A stretch of DNA of 64,000 nt. Source: Piromyces finnis (Eukaryota; Neocallimastigomycota; Neocallimastigomycetes; Neocallimastigales; Neocallimastigaceae). Shown here piece after piece: positions 1-10,014 of the stretch (position 1 is the stretch's first letter; the number at the start of each line of letters is the position of its first letter). A program made the position numbers and the translations under genes. The notes below the pieces were generated by a model. That model was not told the origin of the DNA and made no database searches. It was given only the letters and a program-made list of their open reading frames with translations. Location: assembly GCA_002104945.1 (NCBI GenBank), contig MCFH01000083.1:104387-168386 (forward strand), written 5' to 3'.

Positions 1-433
1 TAAATATAGTTAAAATTTAAATCAATTTATGAAATAATGGAAAGGATTTATAATACAATATTAAAAGAAAATTTTATTTATCATTTTATATATTTTATAT
101 CAAACTTTGAATTAAATTTTAAAAACAAAGCATATTACAATTAACATATCGCTAATTTATAATTAATTAATTAATTAATTAATTTATTTATTAAAAGTAT
201 TTACAATTAAATAATTCTTTAATATAGTATTAAGTTAAAAAATAGGTAATTTATAATATATAAATTATTATATTATAAATTTATAGTAAATATATTCTAT
301 GTAATAAAATATAAAATAGGTTATATTTTAAAGTTAATGTTTTTTTTTTCTTTATTTATTAAATTATGAAATTCATATATAAATATATAGATATTTTTAA
401 TAAATTATAAATTATATTTAATGAGGATTTTTT
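1..433. other. Intergenic AT-rich stretch
   Basis: I see no coding sequence or recognisable RNA here. It consists of AT-rich runs, including a TTAA-repeat tract around 160-190 that differs in length from the second copy. Confidence 0.6.
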
Positions 434-682
434 TTAAATAATCTTTTTACAATTTAAACAATAATATACTAGCGTAGCTTCTTCGTCACTACGACGAATT
501 TGTATACGTCTAATATCAATGTTGTTACTGTGACATCTTTTACAAAGTAACGAACTATTTGATATATTATTTATTTTATTTTCTAGTAATTCCAATTCTT
601 GTTGCTCCTTTATTCTATCTTCCTTAAACAAAGAGGATTCTTCAAAAAATTTATCTAATGAATTAATTGATAAATCAGCCAT
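434..682 (-). CDS. TFIIS-like zinc-ribbon protein, left copy
   Basis: This 82-aa protein ends in a zinc ribbon: CxxC at residues 47-50, then RSDEE at 64-68, then CxxC at 75-78. That is the arrangement of the C-terminal domain of TFIIS, where the Asp-Glu pair enters the RNA polymerase active site to stimulate cleavage of backtracked RNA. Related ribbons occur in Rpb9 and in viral polymerase subunits. The N-terminal 45 residues are acidic and helical, and no TFIIS central domain is present, so the protein is much shorter than cellular TFIIS. I chose the ATG at 682; the frame extends nine bases further to a TTG. It is divergently oriented from the 732-aa gene. The predicted protein is identical in both repeat copies. 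Confidence 0.75.
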   Translation of the reverse strand: MADLSINSLDKFFEESSLFKEDRIKEQQELELLENKINNISNSSLLCKRCHSNNIDIRRIQIRRSDEEATLVYYCLNCKKII

Positions 683-1173
683 TGCTATCAAATAAAATTA
701 AATAGTTTAAATATAAAGTATAAAAAAAGATTTTGGTTAAAATATTAGTTATTAAATTATCTCTATTTTTATTTATGGTAATCTAAATAAAACAATAAAG
801 ATTTATATTATAATGAAATAAAAGATATTACAAATATTTTATGTATTTTATAAAGGTAATTAACTTAATATAAATTATAATAAAGATTTATAAATTAAAT
901 GATATTTTTCAATTTTTAATTTAACAAATATTTAAATATTTATTATCATTTTAGAAAAAAAATTTTTTTTTTTTTATTTTTTATTTATTTTTTTTTTTTT
1001 TTTTGAATTAATTTTAATGTTTTAAATAATTATATTAAATATTCAAAAATAAAATATATTAATATAAAATGATATTTATACAAGTTTAAAATAATAATAC
1101 TAAAATTTTCTGTATTATAATTGTTAATGTATTGTTAGTAAAATACAATTTTTTATTAGATAAACTTTAAAAA
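683..1173. other. Divergent intergenic region, left copy
   Basis: This 490-bp AT-rich region separates two divergent genes and should contain both promoters. Poly-A and poly-T runs near 950-1005 differ in length from the second copy. I see no ORF and no convincing promoter motif. Confidence 0.5.
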
Positions 1174-3372
1174 ATGGATATCATTCAATTAATTAATAAT
1201 TTATTAAGTAATAACAAATGCCTATCTAATGAATATGAAATAATAATAAATAATAAAAAATTTTCATTTTTTGAAGGAATCAATATAATTGACTGTAATA
1301 AACTTTCCAAAGATCAATATGCTGTTAAATGTAAAGATAATATAAAAGTTGACGCAAATTATTCATCATTTTTTTCTCTTTTTAACATATTGGAAAGAAA
1401 ATCAAAAGAGAAAATCTTCAAATATAATTTCGATTTAAAGGATACAACAAAAACAAGCTTTTATATTCCGGTCAATATTTCTATACATACTTTTAAAGAA
1501 GTGTATAATAAATTAATAAAATTAGATTTGCCGAATACTTGCCAATATGTCATTGGTTTTATTGGAGGATTACATTATTATCATTACTTTAATAATGATT
1601 GCTACACCGGATCATATAATTATAATCAAAATTTAATTAAAATGGATAGGGTTAAAGATATTGAAGATTTAGATAATTATATAATTATAAGATGTTGTCA
1701 TGATTGTATAAAAATCACCCATGATAAAATTGTGTTTTCCGAAAGAGATACGTATGACAATATTATTTGTAGAATATTGCCATGTTTTAATTACACAAAT
1801 GAACAAATACTAATTAGATTTACACCTTGTGATGCTTCTTTTATCTATCCAATATCTATAAACTTTCAATTATTTGATCTAATGCTCTATGAAAATGGTT
1901 TTTATCCTTATATATATGCCAATGAAAGCGATAGTTTAATAAAGTGCCAAGAAAAATTAGTGTATACAATGAATATTCTTAATAAATCCATTAACATGTT
2001 GCTTTACAACAAATACAAGCAATTTACAGAAACTATCCAATTTCAAGATTTAGAGTGGTATATGTACTCGGCTGTTAAAAAAGTGTTGAAATACCTATAT
2101 TTATTTTATATTGACTTCCATATACGTTATTATCAAAGAAATGAACCTTTCAGTACTCCAATTAAAATAAATTACAATAGATTATTTGGAAAATATTATA
2201 CTAGATATTTTAATAATAAAGATAAAGTATTGCCGGTGATTGCTGATAAGGATTACTGCGTCGAAAATAATATTCCGTATGTTCAATGGAATAGCAATTA
2301 CTATAGAGCTCCGGAAAATTCGGGATATAAAATAATTCTTTCAACAAATAAAAAATATACAGATAATAACGGAATTCCTAAATGTGTTAAAGTCATAAGA
2401 AAGTATAAGGAAAAAAGGGAAGTTGTCTACTTTAACATAACCCATGAACTAAACGAACATTGTAAAGGCCAATTCCCTTCAAATTTATTTATATCCTATG
2501 GCTTTGAATTACTGCATTTATACCGTGTATATTTCGATATCCCGGAAATATCTAGTAAATTTACCACTTGTCCTAAATGCAACACCTACATTAGCATTCC
2601 AAGTCAAAAAGACTTGGTAAATACCATAAAAGACTTACTTCATCACAACCAATTAAAAATACTAAATAAAAATTACAGTTTCAATGATGTTAACATACTT
2701 TCTTTTTCTATTGATAACGATATGAATGTATATCCGTATTGCGTTTTTAACCACGTTTACAGTTTTAATCCTTTCATTCCTTTTTTAATAGTTATATTAA
2801 ACACTTCTAAATTATATACATTTCCTAATTATCGATTTGAATTTGTGGTAGGCCCAAATGACAATTGGTTCAATTTTAATGATGATCTTGTACAGGCTAT
2901 ATTTTCTATGTATAAAAAAAACTCTATTTTAATTATGGATAGTACTAAATTAAATAAATGCATTAAGCAATACGTCTTAGATAATGACACTGCAACCACT
3001 ACTATTTTAATAGCAGAAAAAGAATATCCAAATGAAAATTTTTATCTATGGAGATCTATTTATTCAGAAGTAATACCTAAGATACCAATAATAAAGGATG
3101 CCGAAGAATTTCACAATACCCTGCCATCATTTTCATTTCTATGTAAAACGATTAAAAGTATATCTGCTTTTCATTACAATGCATTGGATGAAAATAATGA
3201 AAAATTCATGGTTTATGGTGTATGGGAAAATGAAATTTATTACCCATGTAAAGCATCATTGGAGATAGTAAAACCGGATAGCATTAATAAACCTTACTTA
3301 TTAATAAAAAGAAATTTAGATGGAACTGTTTATTCATTTACTAAAGATAGTTCTAATTTTATAGTTTTTTAA
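1174..3372 (+). CDS. 732-aa protein, possible early transcription factor large subunit, left copy
   Basis: This is an intact 732-aa ORF with no obvious repeats or membrane segments. Visible features are a CxxC pair in CPKC near residue 465 and a CCHDC cluster near 171-176, neither enough to define a fold. Size and company (D6/D11-type helicase, capping enzyme, RNA polymerase, TFIIS-like ribbon) make the large subunit of a poxvirus-type early transcription factor, or an RNA polymerase-associated factor, the best guesses. I do not recognise it directly by sequence. The ATG follows an A-rich leader. The copy at 55295 encodes the same protein and differs at only two synonymous sites that I found, so either the duplication is recent or the protein is under constraint. 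Confidence 0.35.
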   Translation: MDIIQLINNLLSNNKCLSNEYEIIINNKKFSFFEGINIIDCNKLSKDQYAVKCKDNIKVDANYSSFFSLFNILERKSKEKIFKYNFDLKDTTKTSFYIPVNISIHTFKEVYNKLIKLDLPNTCQYVIGFIGGLHYYHYFNNDCYTGSYNYNQNLIKMDRVKDIEDLDNYIIIRCCHDCIKITHDKIVFSERDTYDNIICRILPCFNYTNEQILIRFTPCDASFIYPISINFQLFDLMLYENGFYPYIYANESDSLIKCQEKLVYTMNILNKSINMLLYNKYKQFTETIQFQDLEWYMYSAVKKVLKYLYLFYIDFHIRYYQRNEPFSTPIKINYNRLFGKYYTRYFNNKDKVLPVIADKDYCVENNIPYVQWNSNYYRAPENSGYKIILSTNKKYTDNNGIPKCVKVIRKYKEKREVVYFNITHELNEHCKGQFPSNLFISYGFELLHLYRVYFDIPEISSKFTTCPKCNTYISIPSQKDLVNTIKDLLHHNQLKILNKNYSFNDVNILSFSIDNDMNVYPYCVFNHVYSFNPFIPFLIVILNTSKLYTFPNYRFEFVVGPNDNWFNFNDDLVQAIFSMYKKNSILIMDSTKLNKCIKQYVLDNDTATTTILIAEKEYPNENFYLWRSIYSEVIPKIPIIKDAEEFHNTLPSFSFLCKTIKSISAFHYNALDENNEKFMVYGVWENEIYYPCKASLEIVKPDSINKPYLLIKRNLDGTVYSFTKDSSNFIVF

Positions 3373-3803
3373 TTTAATATATGAAAAAAAAATTGTAGTT
3401 ACAAAAAATTTTTAAATTAGAATTTCCTATTTATTTTTAAAATTTATATACTTTGTTTTTTTTAAATGATATAAATAATATATATATATTTTATTTTATT
3501 TTATTTTATTATATAAATAGTTATAAACATTAAATTTTGTCTTCAAAAGAATATTAAAAATAAATAAATGTATAAATAAATGATATAATAATTAATTACA
3601 AATAATTAATAATTAAATATACATCTACCTATCTTTCTAAATATATATGTATATATAATAAAATATAATTAATTAATTAAATAAATTGAATTTTGAATTT
3701 AATATAAAATGATAATTTATTTATCTGAATAATAATTAATCTATTATAAATATATAGTGTAAATTATATTGTAAATATTTTTTTAAATATTTTATAAATC
3801 AAT
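3373..3803. other. Intergenic region containing the end of the left repeat
   Basis: AT-rich, with no ORF. Identity with the right copy ends near 3611. Beyond it the sequence is unique and leads into the RPB1 C-terminal gene. Confidence 0.6.
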
Positions 3804-5183
3804 ATGAATTTGGAAGACTTTCCTGATAATGATATCGATTATATTTGTAATGAAATACATAAAAAATTTGAAAGAAATAAAAGCTTAATAACATATATTA
3901 ATCAAGTTAATGATAAAGTTAGAACCTTTTTAAAGAAAAAACATAAATCAGAAAAAATAGATTGTGATAAGTTTGTTAAATATATTGTTGATAAAATTGA
4001 GTTTCGTATGATAAAAGAAAATGTTCATGTTGGCATTTTAGCAGCTCAGTCAATTGGTGAACCGGTTACACAATCAGCATTAAGTTACTTTCATAACTTA
4101 ACTAGTAATAAAGAAAATATTAATGGATTGAAGGAACTGTACAATATAACCCATAATAAGTTGGATTTCAGCGTAGCTGAATTCTACTTCAAATCAAAAG
4201 ATTATGATAGAGTATTAAAGAAGACGGTAATGAGCAATATGGAATATAAGACTTTAAATGATGTAGTTTTAGATGTTGTATATGATGGTTTCATCCTTCG
4301 CTTTTATTTATGCCGCCATACTATATTTAATTTCAGATTTCATCCCCAAACTATTTTTGATGCTCTAAAAAAATATTTAAATGATACAAAAAATATATTG
4401 AATACATGGGAAGCATCTATAAATTTTTCGGATCTTTATATTCAATTTTCTCAACCTTCTTCAAAGTTTCTTGACTGGTTGGATGATCATCAAATTAAAT
4501 ATTTAGTAGATGTAGATATGATATGTGTTTATAAACAAAATGAAAATGAAAATGAAAATGAAAATGAAAATGAAAATGAAAATGAAAATGAAAATGAAAA
4601 TGAAAATGAAAATGAAAATGAAAATGAAAATGAAAATGAAAATGAAAATGAAAATGAAAATGAAAATGAAAATGAAAATGAAAATGAAAATGTTGATTAT
4701 AATAATACACATATTAGGGAAAACAATAATATAAACTATTTTGATATTAATGAACATAATATTGGAAATATTAAATTTATGTCAAATATTATAAAAAAAA
4801 GAAATTTTATTACTGATTATTTTGAAGACCATAAATTAAAATTCGAAGAAAATGATAAATATTATATACTTGATAGTGGCTATATTAATTTAAATAAAGA
4901 TGATATAACAAAAATATTAGATAATGTTGTATTATCAGGAACTAAAGGGGTTGTTAAAGTTGAAAAGAACTTTATTGGAGATGAATTATATTTAGAGGTT
5001 ACAGGATTAAACTTAAATTCTCTCTTTAATAATAAATATCTTGATAAGAATCGCTCTAGATATATCGTATATGGTAATTCAATGGACATTAACTTTGAAT
5101 TACGTAAACAAAATATTTTAATGCAATTACAAAGAATTGTGAATGTTGATTCTTCCTCAACCTATAATAACCAACATATATAA
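3804..5183 (+). CDS. RNA polymerase largest subunit, C-terminal part (A''-like)
   Basis: This 459-aa ORF starts just before the RPB1 trigger-loop region: residues around 85-105 read AAQSIGEPVTQSAL followed by SYFH, the hallmark of the RPB1 cleft. Further on, the KYYILDSGYINL and GVVKVEKNF stretches fit the region before the C-terminal clamp contacts. The N-terminal half of RPB1 is about 24 kb away at 27289-29451. The break lies between the bridge-helix region and the trigger loop, near where archaeal A' and A'' subunits are divided. A perfect Asn-Glu repeat (about residues 246-297) is encoded by a hexanucleotide microsatellite. The ORF ends in a TAA, and the frame continues in the next feature with further RPB1 sequence, so this stop looks premature. 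Confidence 0.85.
   Translation: MNLEDFPDNDIDYICNEIHKKFERNKSLITYINQVNDKVRTFLKKKHKSEKIDCDKFVKYIVDKIEFRMIKENVHVGILAAQSIGEPVTQSALSYFHNLTSNKENINGLKELYNITHNKLDFSVAEFYFKSKDYDRVLKKTVMSNMEYKTLNDVVLDVVYDGFILRFYLCRHTIFNFRFHPQTIFDALKKYLNDTKNILNTWEASINFSDLYIQFSQPSSKFLDWLDDHQIKYLVDVDMICVYKQNENENENENENENENENENENENENENENENENENENENENENENENENENVDYNNTHIRENNNINYFDINEHNIGNIKFMSNIIKKRNFITDYFEDHKLKFEENDKYYILDSGYINLNKDDITKILDNVVLSGTKGVVKVEKNFIGDELYLEVTGLNLNSLFNNKYLDKNRSRYIVYGNSMDINFELRKQNILMQLQRIVNVDSSSTYNNQHI
4537..4692 (+). repeat. Perfect (AAAATG)26 microsatellite in the RPB1 gene
   Basis: There are 26 uninterrupted 6-bp units (156 bp) inside the RNA polymerase ORF, encoding alternating Asn and Glu. Because the unit is a multiple of three, expansion or contraction keeps the frame. 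All six frames across it are open, so antisense ORFs here are artefacts. The lack of any interruption points to recent expansion. Confidence 0.97.
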
Positions 5184-5198
5184 TTATTAACTAATTTT

Positions 5199-5453
5199 AT
5201 GTGTCGTGATAACACAATTTTGCCAATGTCCCGTTTTGGAATGAAAAAAGGTAATTATTCTTTTATATCTCAATTATCTTTTGAAGATCCTTATAGCGTA
5301 ATTCAAGATGTATTCTATGGTGTCAAAGATAATTTAACATCTATATCTTCAAAGTTGATTACAGGAATATATAATGATAATGAAGAAGAAAATACTGAAA
5401 ATACTGAAAAAGATAAAAAGAATGATAAGAACGAGAAGAATGAAAAAGATTAA
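5199..5453 (+). CDS. RPB1 C-terminal tail, separated by an in-frame stop
   Basis: This 84-aa frame is in phase with the upstream RPB1 ORF; only the TAA at 5181-5183 and a few codons separate them. The sequence MSRFGMKKGNYSF followed by QLSFEDP matches the end of the RPB1 core (the segment that closes onto the clamp, ending in the conserved SFE), and the short LLTNFM between the stop and this ATG also fits that helix. So this is the 3' end of the same gene, interrupted by a nonsense codon. It could be a separately started fragment, but the conserved residues spanning the stop make decay, readthrough or sequence error more likely. It ends in a charged Lys/Glu/Asn tail with no heptad CTD. Confidence 0.7.
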   Translation: MCRDNTILPMSRFGMKKGNYSFISQLSFEDPYSVIQDVFYGVKDNLTSISSKLITGIYNDNEEENTENTEKDKKNDKNEKNEKD

Positions 5454-5804
5454 ATACACTGAAAATAAATAAGAAATATTAGAAGAACTAGCATGATTTT
5501 ATTTTAATATTATTTTTATTTTATATTCTTAATTTTGATATACAAAGTCATATAATGTTATTACACTTTTTTTTTTTAAAAAAAATAAAATATTATCTTT
5601 AATTATAAAATATTTTTATTAATAAACATAATTAAATATTAGTAAGTAATTATAAATGTAGTTTTAAAAAATATATAATAGATATAAAAAATACTTTTTT
5701 TAAAAAAAATATATTTAGTGTATAAGAATATTATAAATATTTAAATAGTAAATTATTTTTTATTTCTTTCTAGATTAGTAATTATATTTATAACATAAAA
5801 TAAA
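5454..5804. other. Convergent intergenic region
   Basis: AT-rich spacer between the converging RPB1 tail and DNA polymerase genes. It contains T and A runs near 5570-5590 and 5695-5710 that could act as terminators for either gene. No ORF seen. Confidence 0.5.
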
Positions 5805-8800
5805 TTATAATAAATCACTAATATTTGTATTTAAAACTTTTAATAAACTTTTGAATCCTGTTTCTACATAATGATAATAATAATATTGATAATCTAGTTT
5901 AGGCTTACTAATATTTTTATTTTTAGTAGCCTTTTCACATATATTTTTGTACAAGTCTAAAGATATCATTTTGTCTCCTAATAATTTTGAATTCTCATTA
6001 AATGCAAATGAATTGGTATCTATAATTATATATTCAACTTTTTCACCAACTTTATAATCCAAGTTATACATTTTATGGTTATTAACAAAGAGTAAAACAT
6101 AGTAAGACTTATTAACGTACTTTGGTCCAATAGACAATTTCATAATCAACTTTTCTAATGGTACATCACCAGAAAGCAACTTATTTTTCATTTCTAGTAC
6201 CTTATTACGTATCAGGTTTTCTGGATAATCAAAAAGTATCATATATAAAAATATTTTATAATAATCTCTAATGAAAATACAAGTATTCTTTTTAATAATA
6301 TCTATCCCTTTGATATACAATTCCGATGTATTTGCCAAAACACCACAGTATTTCTTTTTGGAAATAATTAACATTCTTTTAAATGTGTTTTCATATTTTA
6401 GATGCATTCCTTCGGGTAATTGATCGGTAACATATTCTGCTACTAATTTACAGTCTTCAATAAATTTATTAATATTAAAATCTTTAGTATCATGATATTT
6501 TTCGCTACTTTTATTTTCTACATCCTTCTTATATTCAATAAGACATGAATCTGTATCACCATAAATTACTCTAAATTTGGTATTTTCACAAATTAAGGCA
6601 ATCGTTTTATTCAAGTAGTTTCTTCCCATTCCTGTGGTACATTCAGCACCTGGTAGGAATCTTAAATACTTTAAAGAACCCGAGCCAAGACACCCATAAA
6701 TAGAATTAGCTTGTATCTTTAATGCATATTGACGTTTATCATATATAATATAATCGGATCCAGATGCCTTTTTCATCATGTTTTTATAGCGAATTCTTTC
6801 TGAAAGAAGTAACTTCATCATTCGAGGTAAGATGCCAACATGACTTTTTGTAAAATAATACACTTTATTCCCTATATCAATTTTATGATACTCATCTTCC
6901 GCATACTTTCCAATATCACTGTTATGAATTAATGTTGTATAGCATATATTATGCGTAATGATGACACTTGGATATAAACTTGTAAAATCCAGCATAGTAC
7001 AATAATTGTATACACCGGATAATGGTTCAATAACAGTAGCACCTTTATAGCTAGATATATCAGAATTATCAATATCTATGCAAATATTATTATCATAGCA
7101 ATATTTATATAATAAATTTGCAAATTTTTTACTCTGCCCGTTTTTATAAACTTCATCAACCCGGATTCTTGAAGTTTTGGCAATTTCTAAAAGTTGAATC
7201 CATTGATATGAAATGTTAAATATTTCTAGAGTTAGGATGGAATCCATAATACAATACATTGCCACTTTATTTAAAGAATCATTGGTATTTTCGTAAATTA
7301 AATAAAACATGTCTTTGAAGGGTAAATCGATTTTATGCTTATTTAATAGTTGCTCAGAAACATAATTTAAACTAGCCGATGGCATATTTAAAGATTTTGC
7401 GTATTTGAAAATATCAATTGTAATTCTACCTGGAATCTTAAGTTCAACTTCATTATTAGAAGTAGTCATGAATTTTGTTGGCATATTTAGAATTCTATTG
7501 GCCTTAAATGGTGAATCCTTCTGATCAATAATCGAATACATACCAGCTCTTTGGGCTAAGTATTTATAATCGAATCCAAAAGTATTATAACCGATAATTA
7601 GGTCCGGATCCAATTTCCGGATTTGATTAAAAAATTCACAAATTAAGTCATATTCTGATTCCACAAATATAATATCATATTTATCATTTAAAATATCACT
7701 TTTTAGAATTTTATCCTTTTTAGATTTTTCGTGTTTCATAATAAATTCTTCTATTGGTTCTAATGAGCTTTCTTCCTCTTCCTCTTTCTTTGTAAAACTA
7801 TTTAGAGAATTTTTAATCAACTTTTCATTTTTCAAACTATTATTTAGTATACTTTTTAGTCTATTAAATCTACTTTTAATATCACAATTATATGTGCAGT
7901 TATTATTATTTAAAAGCGCTTTTAGTCTATGATATCTTTTTTCCACCTCAATATCATTAGTTTTAATAATAACACTATTATTATTATTATCATTTTTATT
8001 ATTTTTATTGTTGTTAATACTTGTAGTAGGGTTAGTAGAGGAAAAAGAAGATAAGGTTGTTGTAGTGTCATTAATAAAAAATGAATTATTTATATCCATA
8101 CAAACTGATTTAGATTTACTACAATTAATTGTATTATCAACAGTGCTAGTATGAATTGAATTATTATAATCATTTATAGTATTACTCATATTACTATTGA
8201 TATTTAAACTATCCACTTTTTGTTTTTCTTTTGCAATTACTGAATTGCACTTAACACCAACATCTAATTTATCTAATTCAATGGAACCTTGGTCATCTTT
8301 GTAACTTTTATTAATATTATTAATATTATTAATATTATTGCTATTTTCATTTTCGATTTTTTTATCAAAAAATACAAAATTTTTGCACGAATTATTAAAT
8401 TTATTGATATCAATAAAAGATATAAATGAAGGACTAATTTCATTTAATTGTGACCGATTTACAATATTATTTTTGTCTTTGTACTTTACACAAATAGCAA
8501 TATTTCTTTGAATGTCTTTATAATGATATACAATACTAACAGTTGATATATAGTCATTATATAAATAGCAATTTGGAAAAGATTCAAAATCATGAGACAT
8601 GCATTCTATATCAAACGACAATATAGAGGGTTCCGGATAATTGTCTATTTTTTTTTCATGAATATCTTTATAGCTGATGATATATTCCTTATTGAAAGTG
8701 GTATATTTTTCCATTTCATTTTTTTGGTATACATTTGAATAAATCCATCCAATGGTATCTAGATTTTGAGTTGAAAGAAAAGATGACACTAAGTCAACAT

Positions 8801-9095
8801 TAAATAGAGTTGTATGAAATGAAGCGTATTCAGAATATTTTTTAAAATACACTTTATAAACTTTCTTTTCTCCATCGAGGTAATGACGTAATAATCTTTT
8901 GTGTAAAACTTCTTTTTTATTATTAATATAATTAAAATTATTCATATTTATGGATTCAGAATATTTAAACAATGGAAAATCCTTAATAACAACTGCTATT
9001 TTATCATTATTTTTGTTATACCCAAATCCGATAATAATAGGTGAATCGTCATTAATGAATAATTCCCAATTATAAATAAAACAAGTTAATACCAT
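5805..9095 (-). CDS. polB: Family B DNA polymerase
   Basis: This 1096-aa replicative polymerase has exonuclease and polymerase motifs in order. Exo I DIE is near residue 162, Exo II YNTFGFDYKYL near 500, and Exo III YCIMDS near 615. Polymerase motif A DFTSLYPS is near 705, motif B KIQANSIYG near 795, motif C YGDTDS near 845, and KKKYCGV near 915. All catalytic acidic residues are present, so the protein looks functional. A low-complexity Asn/Ser/Lys insert (about residues 235-455) lies between Exo I and Exo II and contains two copies of an R-[YF]-x-R-L-K-[AS]-[IL]-L motif. I see no terminal-protein domain of the kind fused to polymerases of linear plasmids, so it looks like a virus-type enzyme. 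The ORF is intact and starts at the ATG at 9095. Confidence 0.95.
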   Translation of the reverse strand: MVLTCFIYNWELFINDDSPIIIGFGYNKNNDKIAVVIKDFPLFKYSESINMNNFNYINNKKEVLHKRLLRHYLDGEKKVYKVYFKKYSEYASFHTTLFNVDLVSSFLSTQNLDTIGWIYSNVYQKNEMEKYTTFNKEYIISYKDIHEKKIDNYPEPSILSFDIECMSHDFESFPNCYLYNDYISTVSIVYHYKDIQRNIAICVKYKDKNNIVNRSQLNEISPSFISFIDINKFNNSCKNFVFFDKKIENENSNNINNINNINKSYKDDQGSIELDKLDVGVKCNSVIAKEKQKVDSLNINSNMSNTINDYNNSIHTSTVDNTINCSKSKSVCMDINNSFFINDTTTTLSSFSSTNPTTSINNNKNNKNDNNNNSVIIKTNDIEVEKRYHRLKALLNNNNCTYNCDIKSRFNRLKSILNNSLKNEKLIKNSLNSFTKKEEEEESSLEPIEEFIMKHEKSKKDKILKSDILNDKYDIIFVESEYDLICEFFNQIRKLDPDLIIGYNTFGFDYKYLAQRAGMYSIIDQKDSPFKANRILNMPTKFMTTSNNEVELKIPGRITIDIFKYAKSLNMPSASLNYVSEQLLNKHKIDLPFKDMFYLIYENTNDSLNKVAMYCIMDSILTLEIFNISYQWIQLLEIAKTSRIRVDEVYKNGQSKKFANLLYKYCYDNNICIDIDNSDISSYKGATVIEPLSGVYNYCTMLDFTSLYPSVIITHNICYTTLIHNSDIGKYAEDEYHKIDIGNKVYYFTKSHVGILPRMMKLLLSERIRYKNMMKKASGSDYIIYDKRQYALKIQANSIYGCLGSGSLKYLRFLPGAECTTGMGRNYLNKTIALICENTKFRVIYGDTDSCLIEYKKDVENKSSEKYHDTKDFNINKFIEDCKLVAEYVTDQLPEGMHLKYENTFKRMLIISKKKYCGVLANTSELYIKGIDIIKKNTCIFIRDYYKIFLYMILFDYPENLIRNKVLEMKNKLLSGDVPLEKLIMKLSIGPKYVNKSYYVLLFVNNHKMYNLDYKVGEKVEYIIIDTNSFAFNENSKLLGDKMISLDLYKNICEKATKNKNISKPKLDYQYYYYHYVETGFKSLLKVLNTNISDLL

Positions 9096-9166
9096 ATTTG
9101 AAATATTAGAACAATAAAATTATATGTTTACCAAAATATGTATTTAAAATAAAAAATCAATTATAA

Positions 9167-9607
9167 TTATAATGAAACATATTTATCATTACCAATTAAA
9201 TTATATATATGTAAATAGCGAATAATATCAAAAGCATATTCCATATGACTTTCATCATTGTCCATTCTCATAATGTCTTTTAAAAGTTCATTAATTTTAC
9301 CCCTATAATTAGGATTATTAATGTCATTGGAATGAAATTTCGGATATTCATAATTCTTAATAATATAAATTAAATATAGCATCGAAATATTTAATTTATT
9401 GAAGCGATTTTCGTTTTCATTTGAATCACTACGATAAAATATATGAACCTTTAAGAAATCGATAAATTCATTAACGTATAATGAATTGCTATACTTTCCA
9501 GTAGTAGTACTTAACAATTTATAGTGAATTTGCTGATGGATACTTTTATCATAGCTGAAACTGTTTCCTTTTAATTGATGAGTAATTTTAGAAGAGTCTA
9601 AATTCAT
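9167..9607 (-). CDS. Hypothetical protein, 146 aa
   Basis: Intact small ORF, 71 bp upstream of and co-oriented with the DNA polymerase, starting at the ATG at 9607. It is predicted soluble and largely helical, with no cysteine pairs, signal peptide or membrane segment. I do not recognise it. Its position suggests a replication-associated or structural role in the viral element, but that is only context. Its codon use and lack of low-complexity runs suggest a real gene. Confidence 0.6.
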   Translation of the reverse strand: MNLDSSKITHQLKGNSFSYDKSIHQQIHYKLLSTTTGKYSNSLYVNEFIDFLKVHIFYRSDSNENENRFNKLNISMLYLIYIIKNYEYPKFHSNDINNPNYRGKINELLKDIMRMDNDESHMEYAFDIIRYLHIYNLIGNDKYVSL

Positions 9608-10014
9608 TTTTATTTAACTTACTTTTTATCAAATGAACCTAATTATTTTAATCATTTTATATATTATAATCTATTACTAAATCAGTTAATTAACTAATTA
9701 ATTAAATTTTTTATTTAATTAATTATTTATAAACCTATTAATTTTAAATATATATATATCTAATTAAATGCATTTTTTTGTATATAATAAGATAAAACTT
9801 AATATTTATAATCAATTAATTGGTGTATTTAAAAATAAACAAATATATATTTGTTTATATAAATACTCAATGATATTCCATTCACAACAAATGATTTTTA
9901 TTTCATTTAATTAATATTTTATAAATTATAAATTAGAAAGTAAAGTTTCTGTTTTTTTTAATCCTTATAAATAAGAAAAACTAAAAAAAAAAAAAAAAAA
10001 GTATAAATCAAGAA
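9608..10014. other. Divergent intergenic region
   Basis: About 400 bp of AT-rich sequence between divergent genes. It ends in an A18-type run at about 9983-10000, just before the ATG of the 194-aa gene. No ORF seen. Confidence 0.5.

Larger units (their letters stand above)
1..3611. repeat. Long direct repeat, left copy
   Basis: This segment recurs in the same orientation at 54130-57727. It carries the TFIIS-like gene and the 732-aa gene. The two copies align throughout, with small indels in homopolymers and AT microsatellites (for example a 4-bp indel near 181 and a 5-bp indel near 3500) and a handful of substitutions. Similarity stops at about 3611. The window opens inside the repeat, so its left edge is not visible. 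It could be a terminal direct repeat, one end of a tandem array, or the product of recombination between a circular or concatemeric genome and an integrated copy. Confidence 0.95.

Noticed and set aside
4495-4757. Three overlapping ORFs on both strands (His-Phe, Ile-Phe and Met-Lys dipeptide repeats)
   Set aside because: They are other-frame readings of the AAAATG microsatellite within the RPB1 gene.
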